In this document: one piece after another, positions 26,826 through 34,480 of the stretch
Layout of the letters: every line of letters begins with the position of its first letter
Numbering within the stretch: the stretch's first letter is position 1
Assembly (NCBI GenBank): GCA_937889515.1
Contig: CALAOV010000195.1
Coordinates: forward strand, 1 to 39,629
Length of the DNA stretch: 39,629 bases
Source of the DNA: an uncultured Myxococcales bacterium
Lineage (GTDB): Bacteria; Myxococcota_A; Polyangia; Fen-1088
Direction of reading: 5' to 3'
Notes under the pieces: generated by a model
Told to the model about the DNA's origin: nothing
The model's database searches: none
Seen by the model: the letters and a program-made list of their open reading frames with translations, nothing else
Position numbers and translations under genes: made by a program

Positions 26826-28433
26826 TCATTCGGCGAGGAGCACGAACGGCCGGTTGGGCTCCGGCGCCCAGACATCCCGGTTGAGATGCACGAAGCGGTG
26901 CAGCCGCGCGAAGCCGTGTGGCGTGAGCGCGCCCAACACCAGCGCGAAGCGGCCGGGCGATCTGGGATCGGGAACCACCGCGCGGTAGGCGCGATCCCCG
27001 AGCGGGCGGGCATCGGGCAGCGGCACCGGTAGGTCCCGCGCCAGGGCGTTGAGCGGCGCGGCACCCACCAGAACCAGGTTGAAGCGCCCGCGGTCCTCGG
27101 GCGTCACCTCGCGATCGGCCTTGACGGGGAACCGCGCGGCGACCATCGGTCCCCAGTCGGCCAGCGCGGCGGCCAGCGCCCGCGCGGCGGCTACCGCGTC
27201 GGGCGGACCGCTCGTCCCATAGACGTAGAGGTGCGGGTGCTCGCGCGGGACGCTCTTGCCGCACAGACCGGGGATGGCCTGGCCCGGCGGCGGGGTCGCC
27301 GGCGCCGTCTTGGGCGCCGCCGGATCGCGTCTGATCGCGGCCAGCGTACGCAAGAGCGCGGCGTCCTTGTAGGCCGGAACCCAAGCGGCGTGGCCGACGC
27401 CCGGGTATTCCGTGTAGCGGACGTTCTTCCCGAGCCAGCCGAGCGCGCGATACCGCTCGACCATCCGCCGCGAGTCGGCGACCGGCACCGTCGGGTCCTT
27501 GTCCCCATGAAAGATCAGCACCTGCAGGTGCGCTGCGTTCTCGGCGATCGCGGGCGGCGACAGCGAATCGAGGAGGGGCAGATCATAGAGCGCCGCGTCC
27601 GGCGGGTGGATCATGCGCCGGTAGTCGCTGATCCCACAGACCGGGGCCAGCGCCGCGAACAGCTCCGGGTGGCGCAGACCGATCTGCCAGGTGCCGCCGC
27701 CCCCCATGGACAACCCGGTCAAAGTGATTCGGTCGGGGTCGACGTGGTACGCGCGCCGCACATCGGCGAGGACGCGCAGGACGTCTTCGCCGCCGAGGCC
27801 GTCGTAGCCCATCAGCTCGCCGCGGCCGTAGGGAGAGACCACCAGCGCCGGCAGGTCGGGCAGCGGCAGCTCGTTCCGCGAGGCCTCCGCGTCGGACTCG
27901 CCGGGGCGGTTGTCGAGACCGAACACCCGGCGCAGATTGTGCCGATGATCGGACAGCGCGCCGTGCAGCGCGACCACCAGCGGCCACGGCTTGCGCGGAT
28001 CGTACCCGCGCGGCACGTAGAGCGCATAGGGCTGAAGCGTCCCGTCCCAGTCGGCCCGGTAGGCCTTCACCATCTCGCCGGTCGCTGAGCGGTATGGATC
28101 CTCGCCGGCCGCGACGCGATCGGCGTAGGCGCGGGCCGTCTGGAGGGTCTTGCGCACGAAATCCCAATCGCGCGCGGGAGCCGTGACGCTGGCTCGGCGC
28201 AGATCGGCATCCTCCAGCAGACGCTCGATCGACGGCAGCGTCACCTCGCGCAGGATCTCCGACCCCGCGGCCGTGCGGGCGCGCGCGACAGAGATCGCGG
28301 CGACGGCGGCCTCACGCAAGGGCGCCACCTCCGCGTCCGATGAGATCGGCGGTTTGGGCTCGGCCGCCTGCGCTTCGATCGCCACCATCGCAACGACCCA
28401 GGCCGCGCCCCATCTCGGTGCCGGCGCCCTCAT
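26826..28433 (-). CDS. Secreted alpha/beta-hydrolase (feruloyl-esterase / prolyl-oligopeptidase-like)
   Basis: The 535-residue protein begins with a signal peptide (AAWVVAMVAIEAQAAE). A helical N-terminal region (about 30-125) precedes the hydrolase domain (about 130-380). The nucleophile elbow is GLSMGGGGTW with Ser242. The acid is Asp313 in FHGDKDPTVP, and the base is His348 in PGVGHAAW. PWPLVVALHGALSD is the oxyanion strand. This resembles PHB-depolymerase, feruloyl-esterase and PEP_hydrolase enzymes. A C-terminal alpha/beta part follows (about 390-535, HLYVYGTSGPPDAV...), as in some myxobacterial esterases. ATG 28433 overlaps the kinase stop (ATGA), so it is translated together with the Ser/Thr kinase. 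The substrate is unknown: ester or peptide. Confidence 0.87.
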   Translation of the reverse strand: MRAPAPRWGAAWVVAMVAIEAQAAEPKPPISSDAEVAPLREAAVAAISVARARTAAGSEILREVTLPSIERLLEDADLRRASVTAPARDWDFVRKTLQTARAYADRVAAGEDPYRSATGEMVKAYRADWDGTLQPYALYVPRGYDPRKPWPLVVALHGALSDHRHNLRRVFGLDNRPGESDAEASRNELPLPDLPALVVSPYGRGELMGYDGLGGEDVLRVLADVRRAYHVDPDRITLTGLSMGGGGTWQIGLRHPELFAALAPVCGISDYRRMIHPPDAALYDLPLLDSLSPPAIAENAAHLQVLIFHGDKDPTVPVADSRRMVERYRALGWLGKNVRYTEYPGVGHAAWVPAYKDAALLRTLAAIRRDPAAPKTAPATPPPGQAIPGLCGKSVPREHPHLYVYGTSGPPDAVAAARALAAALADWGPMVAARFPVKADREVTPEDRGRFNLVLVGAAPLNALARDLPVPLPDARPLGDRAYRAVVPDPRSPGRFALVLGALTPHGFARLHRFVHLNRDVWAPEPNRPFVLLAE

Positions 28434-30418
28434 CGGTGGGGGTGGAAGAACGGCGTGCGCTTGGGTGGCGCCCGCTTCTTGAGCGTCACCGCGATCTTGC
28501 GGTCCTTGGTGCTGTGCACCGAAACCTTGCGCGTCGCCGGCTCGAAGCCGCGCTTGACCAGGACGACCTCGTAGGTGTTGCCGGTCTTGAAATGGAGGCT
28601 GATCGGCGTGCGACCGAGGACCCGGGCCTTGGTCCGGACGACGGCGCCGCTCGGCGCACTGGTGAAGCGCAATACGGCGGTCTCGACCCGGGGGACGTCG
28701 GCCGCCGCCTTGACCGCGGCGGGGTGCGACTTGCCCGCGGGTGGCGCCTTGCCCGCCGCGCCGGTCTCGGCGTCGTCCTCGCCGATGACCGCGTTCTCGG
28801 CATTCGGCACCGCGTTGCGGAGCAGCGCCTCTTCGTCGGGCTCATCGTCGTCCGCCGCGGCGGATTTCTTTTCGGCCGCGGGCGGCGCTTCGGCGATCTC
28901 GGGATGGGCGTCCGGCGCCCCCGCGGCTGCCGCGGGCGACGGCGTCGTCGCGGCGTCGGTCACCGCCGCCTGATGGATGGGGGAAGCGGCCGGGGGAGGC
29001 ACCGGCGGGGGCTGAAGCGTCTTCGAGGCCGTCGGTGAATCCGGAGCCGGCGTGGGGATCGGCGCGGCCGGCGCCGCGACCACCGGGCGCCGGTCGGACG
29101 CGGCGTCGTTGCCGAGCCCGAGCGCGCTCATCACCCCCTGCCGCTGGGCCCATCCGCTGACGTAGTGAAATCCGACCACCGCTCCCACCGCCCCCAGCAC
29201 CAGGCCCATCCAGAACCCGCTGCCGTGCCGCCGGCCCGACGCGGTCTTGCTCGGCTTGGCGATCTCCGCCGTGGAGCCGCCCTTGGGGGGCTCGGCTTTC
29301 GGATCGCCTTTCGGATTGGCCTTGAGCTCCGGCGCCGGCGATCGCGCGCGCGCCCCCTCGGTCTGGCCGCCCGATACTTCCAGGTCGCCGAGCTCGAACG
29401 ACGTCCCGGCCGAAAGGTCGGTTCCCATGACGTCCTTGACCACGCCGCTCTCGTCGCGGCGTTGCTTGCCGATCGAAGGGGCCTCGTCGCGTCGACCGAG
29501 CTGCTCGAGCCAGGCCTTGAGCTCCGTCTGCCCAGCCGACTGGAACTCCGTCCGCAGCACCCGCTCGACGTCGGCCAGCATCTCCTCGGCGGTCTGATAG
29601 CGCTCGCTGGGCGGCAGGCGCATCGCCCGCAGGATGATGCCCGACACCGATTCGGTCATGGTCGGCTTGACCTCGCGCGGCGGCACGAACTCCGCCTTTT
29701 GGACCCGCAGCAGCGACTCCAGGTCGTTGTTGGCCTCGAACGGCAGACGGTCGGTCATCGTGCGATACAGCAACGATCCGACCGAGAAGATATCCGACCG
29801 GCGGTCGACCGCGCCCCCCAGCGCCTGTTCCGGGGACATGTACGCGACCTTGCCCTTGATGACGCCGGCCGCGGTCTGCTCGCGTTTGCGCTGCGCCTTG
29901 GCGATGCCGAAGTCGGCGACCTTGACCTCCCCCTCCCCGCTCAAAAGGACGTTGTTGGGGCTGATGTCGCGGTGGACGATCCCCAGCGGCTTGCCGTCGC
30001 GGGTCTTGCCGTGCGCGTAGGCGAGCCCGCGACAGACCGCGGCGACCACGTAGAGCCCCAGCGCGGCCGGCCAGACCATCCCGGCGGCGTGCGCGCGCTG
30101 AAGGACCTTCTCCAGATCCCAGCCGTCGACCAGCTCCAGCGCCAGGAAATAGCGGCCCGCCGCCACCCCCAGATCCAGGACCTGGACCACGTTGCCGTGC
30201 TGGAGGCTCATCGAGATGTGCGCCTCGTCGAGCAGCATGTTGCGGAACTGCGGATCGGCCGAGTACTGGGTGAGGATCCGCTTCAAGACCACGGGCTTCT
30301 CGAACCCCTCGGCACCATGCTGGATGGCCAGAAAGATCTCGGCCATCCCGCCGTCGGCCAACTTGCCCAGGATGGTGTACCGCCCGTGCGACGCCATTCG
30401 CGGCGGATAAGGTACCAT
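28430..30418 (-). CDS. Ser/Thr protein kinase with TM helix and C-terminal PEGA domain
   Basis: The 662-residue product has a Hanks-type kinase domain (about 14-300): Gly-rich loop LGKLADGGMAEIF, catalytic Lys46, Glu65, HRDISPNN with Asp151, DFGIAKA with Asp169, and GKVAYMSPEQ with the APE-equivalent. A Pro/Lys-rich juxtamembrane region leads to one membrane helix (about 398-420). A long Pro/Ala/Glu-rich extracytoplasmic stalk follows. The PEGA domain (about 580-650, LRFTSAPSGAVVRTKARVLG...TYEVVLVKRGFEPATRKVSV) is the usual ligand-binding tail of myxobacterial kinases. ATG 30418 has AGAGGGG upstream; Met8 is an alternative start. It is translationally coupled to the secreted esterase. Confidence 0.93.
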   Translation of the reverse strand: MVPYPPRMASHGRYTILGKLADGGMAEIFLAIQHGAEGFEKPVVLKRILTQYSADPQFRNMLLDEAHISMSLQHGNVVQVLDLGVAAGRYFLALELVDGWDLEKVLQRAHAAGMVWPAALGLYVVAAVCRGLAYAHGKTRDGKPLGIVHRDISPNNVLLSGEGEVKVADFGIAKAQRKREQTAAGVIKGKVAYMSPEQALGGAVDRRSDIFSVGSLLYRTMTDRLPFEANNDLESLLRVQKAEFVPPREVKPTMTESVSGIILRAMRLPPSERYQTAEEMLADVERVLRTEFQSAGQTELKAWLEQLGRRDEAPSIGKQRRDESGVVKDVMGTDLSAGTSFELGDLEVSGGQTEGARARSPAPELKANPKGDPKAEPPKGGSTAEIAKPSKTASGRRHGSGFWMGLVLGAVGAVVGFHYVSGWAQRQGVMSALGLGNDAASDRRPVVAAPAAPIPTPAPDSPTASKTLQPPPVPPPAASPIHQAAVTDAATTPSPAAAAGAPDAHPEIAEAPPAAEKKSAAADDDEPDEEALLRNAVPNAENAVIGEDDAETGAAGKAPPAGKSHPAAVKAAADVPRVETAVLRFTSAPSGAVVRTKARVLGRTPISLHFKTGNTYEVVLVKRGFEPATRKVSVHSTKDRKIAVTLKKRAPPKRTPFFHPHR

Positions 30419-30490
30419 TCCCCTCTTCTTCGCGCCCCCACCGAAACCGAGTCGCCACGCCGGTGGTGCCGAATGTTCGCGGTTCGCCTG

Positions 30491-30551
30491 GTTGTGGCCG
30501 AGGCTCCGGCCTAGTTGTGGCCGAGGATCCCGATGTGTAGACTTCTACACA
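30491..30551 (+). promoter_or_regulatory. vapBC pair 2 promoter/operator with direct repeats and palindrome
   Basis: A 13-bp direct repeat (GTTGTGGCCGAGG) sits at 30491-30503 and 30514-30526, 23 bp apart. Downstream, 30534-30551 is a perfect inverted repeat, TGTGTAGA-CT-TCTACACA, whose last base is the A of ATG 30551. TTGTGG (30515-30520, in repeat 2), 17 nt and TAGACT (30538-30543, in the palindrome) form a promoter whose start point would be the ATG itself. Binding by VapB or the VapBC complex would cover both elements. Confidence 0.65.
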
Positions 30552-30751
30552 TGGCAACCAACCTGGCCATCGACGACCGACTCCTCAACGAGGCGCTTGC
30601 CGTCGGAGGCGAGCGGACGAAGAAGGATACCGTGACGCACGCGCTCGAGGAGTACGTTCAGCGCCGAAAGCAGGCTCGGATTCTCGACCTGTTCGGCAAG
30701 GTCGACTTCGATCCAAGGTACGACCACAAGCGGCAACGCCGCCGCCCGTGA
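30551..30751 (+). CDS. vapB: VapB-family antitoxin (pair 2)
   Basis: The start is ATG 30551 (MATNLAIDD...), giving 66 residues. An in-frame start at 30515 would put 12 residues across the palindromic operator and is unlikely. LAIDDRLLNEALAVGGERTKKDTVTHALEEYVQRRKQ is the ribbon-helix-helix pattern of type II VapB proteins. The C-terminal ILDLFGKVDFDPRYDHKR is the usual toxin-binding tail. The stop overlaps the GTG of vapC (GTGA). No ribosome-binding site precedes the ATG. Confidence 0.93.
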   Translation: MATNLAIDDRLLNEALAVGGERTKKDTVTHALEEYVQRRKQARILDLFGKVDFDPRYDHKRQRRRP

Positions 30752-31167
30752 ACGTCGTCGTCGACACCTCGGTGTGGTCGCTCGCGCTTCGCAGACGGCG
30801 ATCGTCGACCGCCGCCCACGCGCGGGAGTTGGCTGAGCTCATCGGGGAGGGTCGGGCGGCGCTCCTCGGACCAGTGAGACACGAGCTGCTGTCGGGTGTG
30901 CCCGACCAAAAGCACTACGAGACCCTGCGCGATCACCTGCGCGCCTTCCCGGACATCACTCTGGCGGCGGAGGACTACGAAGAAGCGGCGGCATTCTTCA
31001 ACCGTTGCCGCGCCAGAGGCATCCAGGGCTCGAACACGGACTTTCTCATCTGCGCGGTGGCGGCGCGGCGCCGCTTGGGAATCCTGACGACGGACACCGA
31101 CTTCACCTATTTCGCGAAGGTCCTCCCCATACACCTTCTTGCGCCTCGCCCGTCCGTGTCTGGCTGA
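30748..31167 (+). CDS. vapC: VapC-family PIN-domain toxin (pair 2)
   Basis: A 139-residue PIN ribonuclease. The first active-site Asp is Asp6 (VVVDTSVW), followed by Glu46 region VRHELLSG, Asp98 in GSNTDFLICAVA and Asp116/Asp118 in LTTDTDFTYFAK. It starts at GTG 30748 within the antitoxin stop (GTGA). It belongs to a different PIN subgroup from pair 1, which has an AbrB-type antitoxin. The frame and length are intact, so the module should be functional. The unknown gene at 31199 is convergent, 31 bp away. Confidence 0.94.
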   Translation: MNVVVDTSVWSLALRRRRSSTAAHARELAELIGEGRAALLGPVRHELLSGVPDQKHYETLRDHLRAFPDITLAAEDYEEAAAFFNRCRARGIQGSNTDFLICAVAARRRLGILTTDTDFTYFAKVLPIHLLAPRPSVSG

Positions 31168-31198
31168 CGACTTCTTCAGCGGCGGATCCGGAGCCGAC

Positions 31199-31705
31199 TC
31201 AAGGTTTCGGTAGACGCCCGCGCGACAGTGGAGTCTTGCGGGTAAGGGGCGTTTTGCGGGCCAGTGTCTTGCCCGGTTGGAGCGAGGTGCGACGGAGCGT
31301 CGAGGTTCTCGACCAACCCGATCGATCGGCGATGGCGGCCGGGGGCTCAGCCTCGGCCTGGCGCTCGGGCCGCACCGTCGGCGCCTTCATGAGGCGCGCG
31401 AAGACGCTCGCCAGCTCGCAGGTGATCGCCAGGGTTGGCTCGATCGCCCGCGACAGGAGCGCCGGGGCAAAGTCGCCGCCCTGCGGATCGGCCGACAGGA
31501 CCAGCTTGAACCCCGGACAATGGACCACGAAGCAGTCGCCCCGACCGGCGATCGATGGACCCGACGTGACCCGTACCCCTTCGAGCTTCGCCAGCGTTCG
31601 GGCCAGATCGGTGAGCGTGGCGCTCCCCAGAGAAATGCGCAGGCTCAGCATGCCTCCCGCCATTCCCTGCAAGGTGACTGGGTACCCGGCAATCGTCGGT
31701 GGCAT
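31199..31705 (-). CDS. Unknown protein with basic C-terminal tail (168 aa)
   Basis: I do not recognise this gene. The start is set to ATG 31705 because a near-consensus promoter (31714-31741) would begin transcription just before it. GTG 31711 would lie upstream of that start point. The product opens with PPTIAGYPVTLQGMAGGMLSLRISLG and has a compact alpha/beta region (about 20-105) with SGPSIAGRGDCFVVHCPGFKLVLSADPQGGDFAPALL and a helix (AITCELASVFARLMKA). It ends in a Lys/Arg-Thr-Pro-Leu tail (ARKTPLTRKTPLSRGR) with a repeat, which suggests nucleic-acid binding. No signal peptide or membrane segment. It sits beside a VapBC pair and is the only unknown gene there. Confidence 0.6.
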   Translation of the reverse strand: MPPTIAGYPVTLQGMAGGMLSLRISLGSATLTDLARTLAKLEGVRVTSGPSIAGRGDCFVVHCPGFKLVLSADPQGGDFAPALLSRAIEPTLAITCELASVFARLMKAPTVRPERQAEAEPPAAIADRSGWSRTSTLRRTSLQPGKTLARKTPLTRKTPLSRGRLPKP

Positions 31706-31713
31706 GGGCACGA

Positions 31714-31741
31714 ACTATACGCATGTTCAGGTATCGGTCAA
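31714..31741 (-). promoter_or_regulatory. Near-consensus sigma70-type promoter for the unknown gene at 31199-31705
   Basis: On the minus strand, TTGACC (31741-31736), a 16-nt spacer and TATAGT (31719-31714) each match consensus at 5 of 6 bases. The predicted start point (about 31707) is within 2-3 nt of ATG 31705, giving a leaderless or nearly leaderless mRNA. Confidence 0.7.
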
Positions 31742-31831
31742 GCTTTCGTCCCATCGGGCGCTCTGCCCCGAAGCACGCGTGATCTTTGCGCAAGTCGGGC
31801 GATGCGGGATGTTCTTCGTCGTTCTCGCTAG

Positions 31832-31837
31832 TATCAT
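31832..31837 (+). promoter_or_regulatory. Putative -10 (TATCAT), 6 nt before membrane-protein ATG
   Basis: TATCAT matches the -10 consensus at 5 of 6 bases and ends 6 nt before ATG 31844, with no Shine-Dalgarno. No strong -35 is seen. The same hexamer at the same spacing recurs at 34469. Confidence 0.5.
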
Positions 31838-31843
31838 TTGCGG

Positions 31844-32596
31844 ATGCTGAAGCTCTACGCGCGCCTCGCCGGGAAATCCGTGCGGCTGGCGCTGCGCGGG
31901 TGGCCCGCCGCCGTCGCGCTGCTGGTCTACGCGCTGGCTTTTCAGCTGGCGCAGGGCCTGCTCGGACAGCTCGGTGTGGTCGGCGGATTCATGACCGGGT
32001 TCATCATCGCCTTTCTGATCTCGAGCTATCTCCATCTCTTGTCGCTGGTGGTGGGCGGGCGCCCGATCCGCCTGGCCGACTTCCGTGAGAGCTTCGGCGC
32101 GCGCTTCTGGGACGTCGTGAGCGTGCTGTTCGCGCTGTGGATCATCGAGCTCGGCGTGGGCTTCCTGACCTCGGGCGCCGGCGAGCGCGGCGAGATCGTG
32201 ATGGTCCTGGTCGGGCTCGCGATGGCGGTCTTCTTCAACCCGGTGCCCGAGCTCATCTACCTGGGCCAGGGGCGTGTCCGCTCGTTCGCGCTGCTGGGCG
32301 AGGCCGGCCGGTTCATCTCGGCGCACTGGCCGGAGTGGCTGGGACCGAACGCGCTCATCGCGGCGCTGATCCTGGCGCCGAGCGGCCTCCTGCAAGGCGG
32401 ACCGGTGGCCGCGCGGATCCTGAGCATGCAGGCGCTCTTCTCGATGCAAGGTCTGGTCGTCACCGTCCTGGTCATTCCGACCTGGCTCAAACCGATCATG
32501 CTGATCTTCATCACCTGGGCGATGGTGTTTCGCGGCTTGCTCTTCGTGGAGCTCGCGACCGGCAAGAACCGCCGAATGCGCCAGTGGTCTGCCTAG
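31844..32596 (+). CDS. Polytopic inner-membrane protein of unknown function
   Basis: From ATG 31844, 250 residues with about five or six hydrophobic segments: about 20-42, 45-70, 88-108, 117-138, 165-182 and 195-243. The N-terminus is amphipathic and basic (LKLYARLAGKSVRLALRG), and the C-terminus (GKNRRMRQWSA) is cytoplasmic by the positive-inside rule. A conserved-looking loop FRESFGARFWDVVS and the stretch NPVPELIYLG are the only distinctive features. I do not recognise a family or a transporter motif. Its TAG overlaps the GTG start of malQ by one base (TAGTG), so the two are likely cotranslated. Confidence 0.78.
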   Translation: MLKLYARLAGKSVRLALRGWPAAVALLVYALAFQLAQGLLGQLGVVGGFMTGFIIAFLISSYLHLLSLVVGGRPIRLADFRESFGARFWDVVSVLFALWIIELGVGFLTSGAGERGEIVMVLVGLAMAVFFNPVPELIYLGQGRVRSFALLGEAGRFISAHWPEWLGPNALIAALILAPSGLLQGGPVAARILSMQALFSMQGLVVTVLVIPTWLKPIMLIFITWAMVFRGLLFVELATGKNRRMRQWSA

Positions 32597-34434
32597 TGGC
32601 GACCGATCGCTTCGGGATCGACGACTGCTACTACGACGCGCGCGGCGTCGAGCATGCCACCACGCCCGAGACGCGCGCAGCGCTGAGCGCGGCCATGGGC
32701 GTCGGCGCCGACGCGCCGGGCAGCGGCGCCCCGCCCCCGGTGCGCGTCCTACTTCCGGGCGGCGATCGGGCGTTCCCCGGTGGCGCCGATCTGACGCTCG
32801 AGGATGGCAGCCAGCGGACCGTCGACGGCGAGCTTCCGAGCGATCTGCCCGACGGCTATCACCAGCTCTTTCCGCGCGGCGGTGGCGAGACGCTGCTCAT
32901 CGTCAGCCCGGGACGCTGCTTTCTGCCAGACGATTTTTCGACCTGGGGCTTCGCGGCGCAGGTCTACGCCGCCCGCTCGCGCGGCAGCTGGGGGATCGGC
33001 GATCTGGTCGATCTGGCGCGCCTCGGACGCTGGACCCGGCGCCTCGGCGGCGGCGTCGTGATGGTGAACCCATTCTGCGCGGCGACCCCGGTCCCGCCCA
33101 TCGAGCCGAGCCCCTATTATCCGTCGAGCCGCCGCTTCGCCAACCCGATCTTCCTGCGCGTCGAGGAGGTGCCCGGCTGGGATGACCTCGACGCCCGGCG
33201 GCGCGAGCAGCTGGCCGGCGCCGGGCAGGCGCTCAACGCGCGGCGCCTCATCGATCGCGACGCCATCTTCCGACTCAAGATGGAGGCGCTGGAGGCGATC
33301 TTCGCGGGCTTCGAGGGCGAGACCGGGTTCGACTGGTACCGCTCCGGGCAAGGGCAGGCCCTGACGGACTTCGCGACCTACTGCGCGCTGGCCGAGCGCC
33401 ACGGCAAGGACTGGCGCCGGTGGCCGGCCGAAGTCCGGCGCGCCGACAGCGCCGGCACCGCCGCGTTCCGGGTGGCCCACCGGGAGCGCATCAATTTTCA
33501 CGCCTGGCTGCAGTGGCAGATCGATACCCAGTGCGAACAGGCGGCGCAGACCATCGCGATCCTCAACGATCTGCCGATCGGTCTCGACATCGCGGGCGCC
33601 GACGCCTGGTGCTGGCAGGATCTGCTGGTCCGCGACGTGTCGGTGGGCGCGCCGCCCGACGAATTCAACGCCAACGGGCAGGACTGGGGACTGACGCCAT
33701 TCATCCCGCTGCGCCTGCGCGAGGCCCGCTATCGGCCGTTCATCGAAACCATCCGGGCCATGATGCGCAACGCGGGTGGGTTGCGCATCGACCACGTCAT
33801 GGGCCTCTTCCGCCTGTTCTGGATTCCGCACGCGCTCGGGACCAAGGCCGGGGCCTACGTGCGCGGGCGGGCCGAGGACCTGCTGGCCATCGTGGCGCTC
33901 GAGAGCCAGCGCGCGCGCGCCGTCGTCGTCGGCGAGGACCTCGGCACGGTCGAGCCGGGCGTTCGCGAACATCTGGCCGACCACCGCATGCTCTCCTATC
34001 GGCTGCTCTACTTCGAACCGATGCCGCCCGCGGCGTTTCCCGAGCTGGCGCTCTCCAGCGTCACCACCCACGATCTGCCGACCATCGCCGGTCTGTGGAC
34101 GGGCGCCGACGCGGCCGCGCAAAAAAAAATCGGCATCGACCCCAACGAAGCCGGGACCAAGGCGCTGCGCGACAAGCTCTGCGATTTCGGCGGCGCGACC
34201 GCCGACGCCTCCGCCGAGGCAGCCATCGAATCGACCTATCGCGCGCTCGGCAAGGCGCCCTCGCGCATCCTGCTCGCGACGCTCGACGACGCCGTGGCGG
34301 AGACCGAGCGCCCCAACCTGCCGGGGACCGTCTCCGAGCGGCCGAACTGGTCGATTGCCCTCGAAAGGCCCTTGGAAGAGATCGAAGAATTGGAGCTGCC
34401 CCGGCGCATCGCGCGCGCGCTCACCCGCGGCTGA
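32596..34434 (+). CDS. malQ: 4-alpha-glucanotransferase (amylomaltase, GH77)
   Basis: The chosen start is GTG 32596, overlapping the membrane-protein stop by 1 nt (a GTG at 32584 is possible). The 612-residue protein has a GH77 barrel after an N-terminal beta region (about 1-105). Catalytic residues are nucleophile Asp399 (GGLRIDHVMGLFRLFWIP), acid/base Glu447 (VVGEDLGTVEPG) and Asp493 (TTHDLPTIAGLW). SWGIGDLVDLA, SPYYPSSRRFANPIFL and LPIGLDIAGADAWCW are further amylomaltase landmarks. It transfers 1,4-alpha-glucan segments in glycogen or maltodextrin metabolism. The length is between Thermus-type and E. coli-type enzymes. No glycogen gene is adjacent. Confidence 0.94.
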   Translation: MATDRFGIDDCYYDARGVEHATTPETRAALSAAMGVGADAPGSGAPPPVRVLLPGGDRAFPGGADLTLEDGSQRTVDGELPSDLPDGYHQLFPRGGGETLLIVSPGRCFLPDDFSTWGFAAQVYAARSRGSWGIGDLVDLARLGRWTRRLGGGVVMVNPFCAATPVPPIEPSPYYPSSRRFANPIFLRVEEVPGWDDLDARRREQLAGAGQALNARRLIDRDAIFRLKMEALEAIFAGFEGETGFDWYRSGQGQALTDFATYCALAERHGKDWRRWPAEVRRADSAGTAAFRVAHRERINFHAWLQWQIDTQCEQAAQTIAILNDLPIGLDIAGADAWCWQDLLVRDVSVGAPPDEFNANGQDWGLTPFIPLRLREARYRPFIETIRAMMRNAGGLRIDHVMGLFRLFWIPHALGTKAGAYVRGRAEDLLAIVALESQRARAVVVGEDLGTVEPGVREHLADHRMLSYRLLYFEPMPPAAFPELALSSVTTHDLPTIAGLWTGADAAAQKKIGIDPNEAGTKALRDKLCDFGGATADASAEAAIESTYRALGKAPSRILLATLDDAVAETERPNLPGTVSERPNWSIALERPLEEIEELELPRRIARALTRG

Positions 34435-34468
34435 CGGGCGGCCCCGCGCCGCCGTAGGTAACCAGAGT

Positions 34469-34474
34469 TATCAT
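34469..34474 (+). promoter_or_regulatory. Putative -10 (TATCAT), 6 nt before ConA-like lipoprotein ATG
   Basis: TATCAT lies 6 nt before ATG 34481, with CGTTCC between and no ribosome-binding site. It is identical to the element at 31832. The gap from malQ is 46 bp, so an internal promoter is plausible. Confidence 0.5.
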
Positions 34475-34480
34475 CGTTCC

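Noticed and set aside
25335-27032. A 565-codon open frame on the plus strand
   Set aside because: Antisense to the S8 protease and the esterase end, which carry intact catalytic motifs.
28842-30557. A 571-codon minus-strand frame and a 449-codon plus-strand frame over the kinase gene
   Set aside because: Both overlap the kinase domain, whose HRD, DFG and Gly-rich loop motifs settle the real frame.
31005-31850. A 281-codon plus-strand frame between vapC2 and the membrane protein
   Set aside because: It starts inside vapC2 and is antisense to the unknown gene that has a near-consensus promoter. Composition is Arg/Ser-rich.
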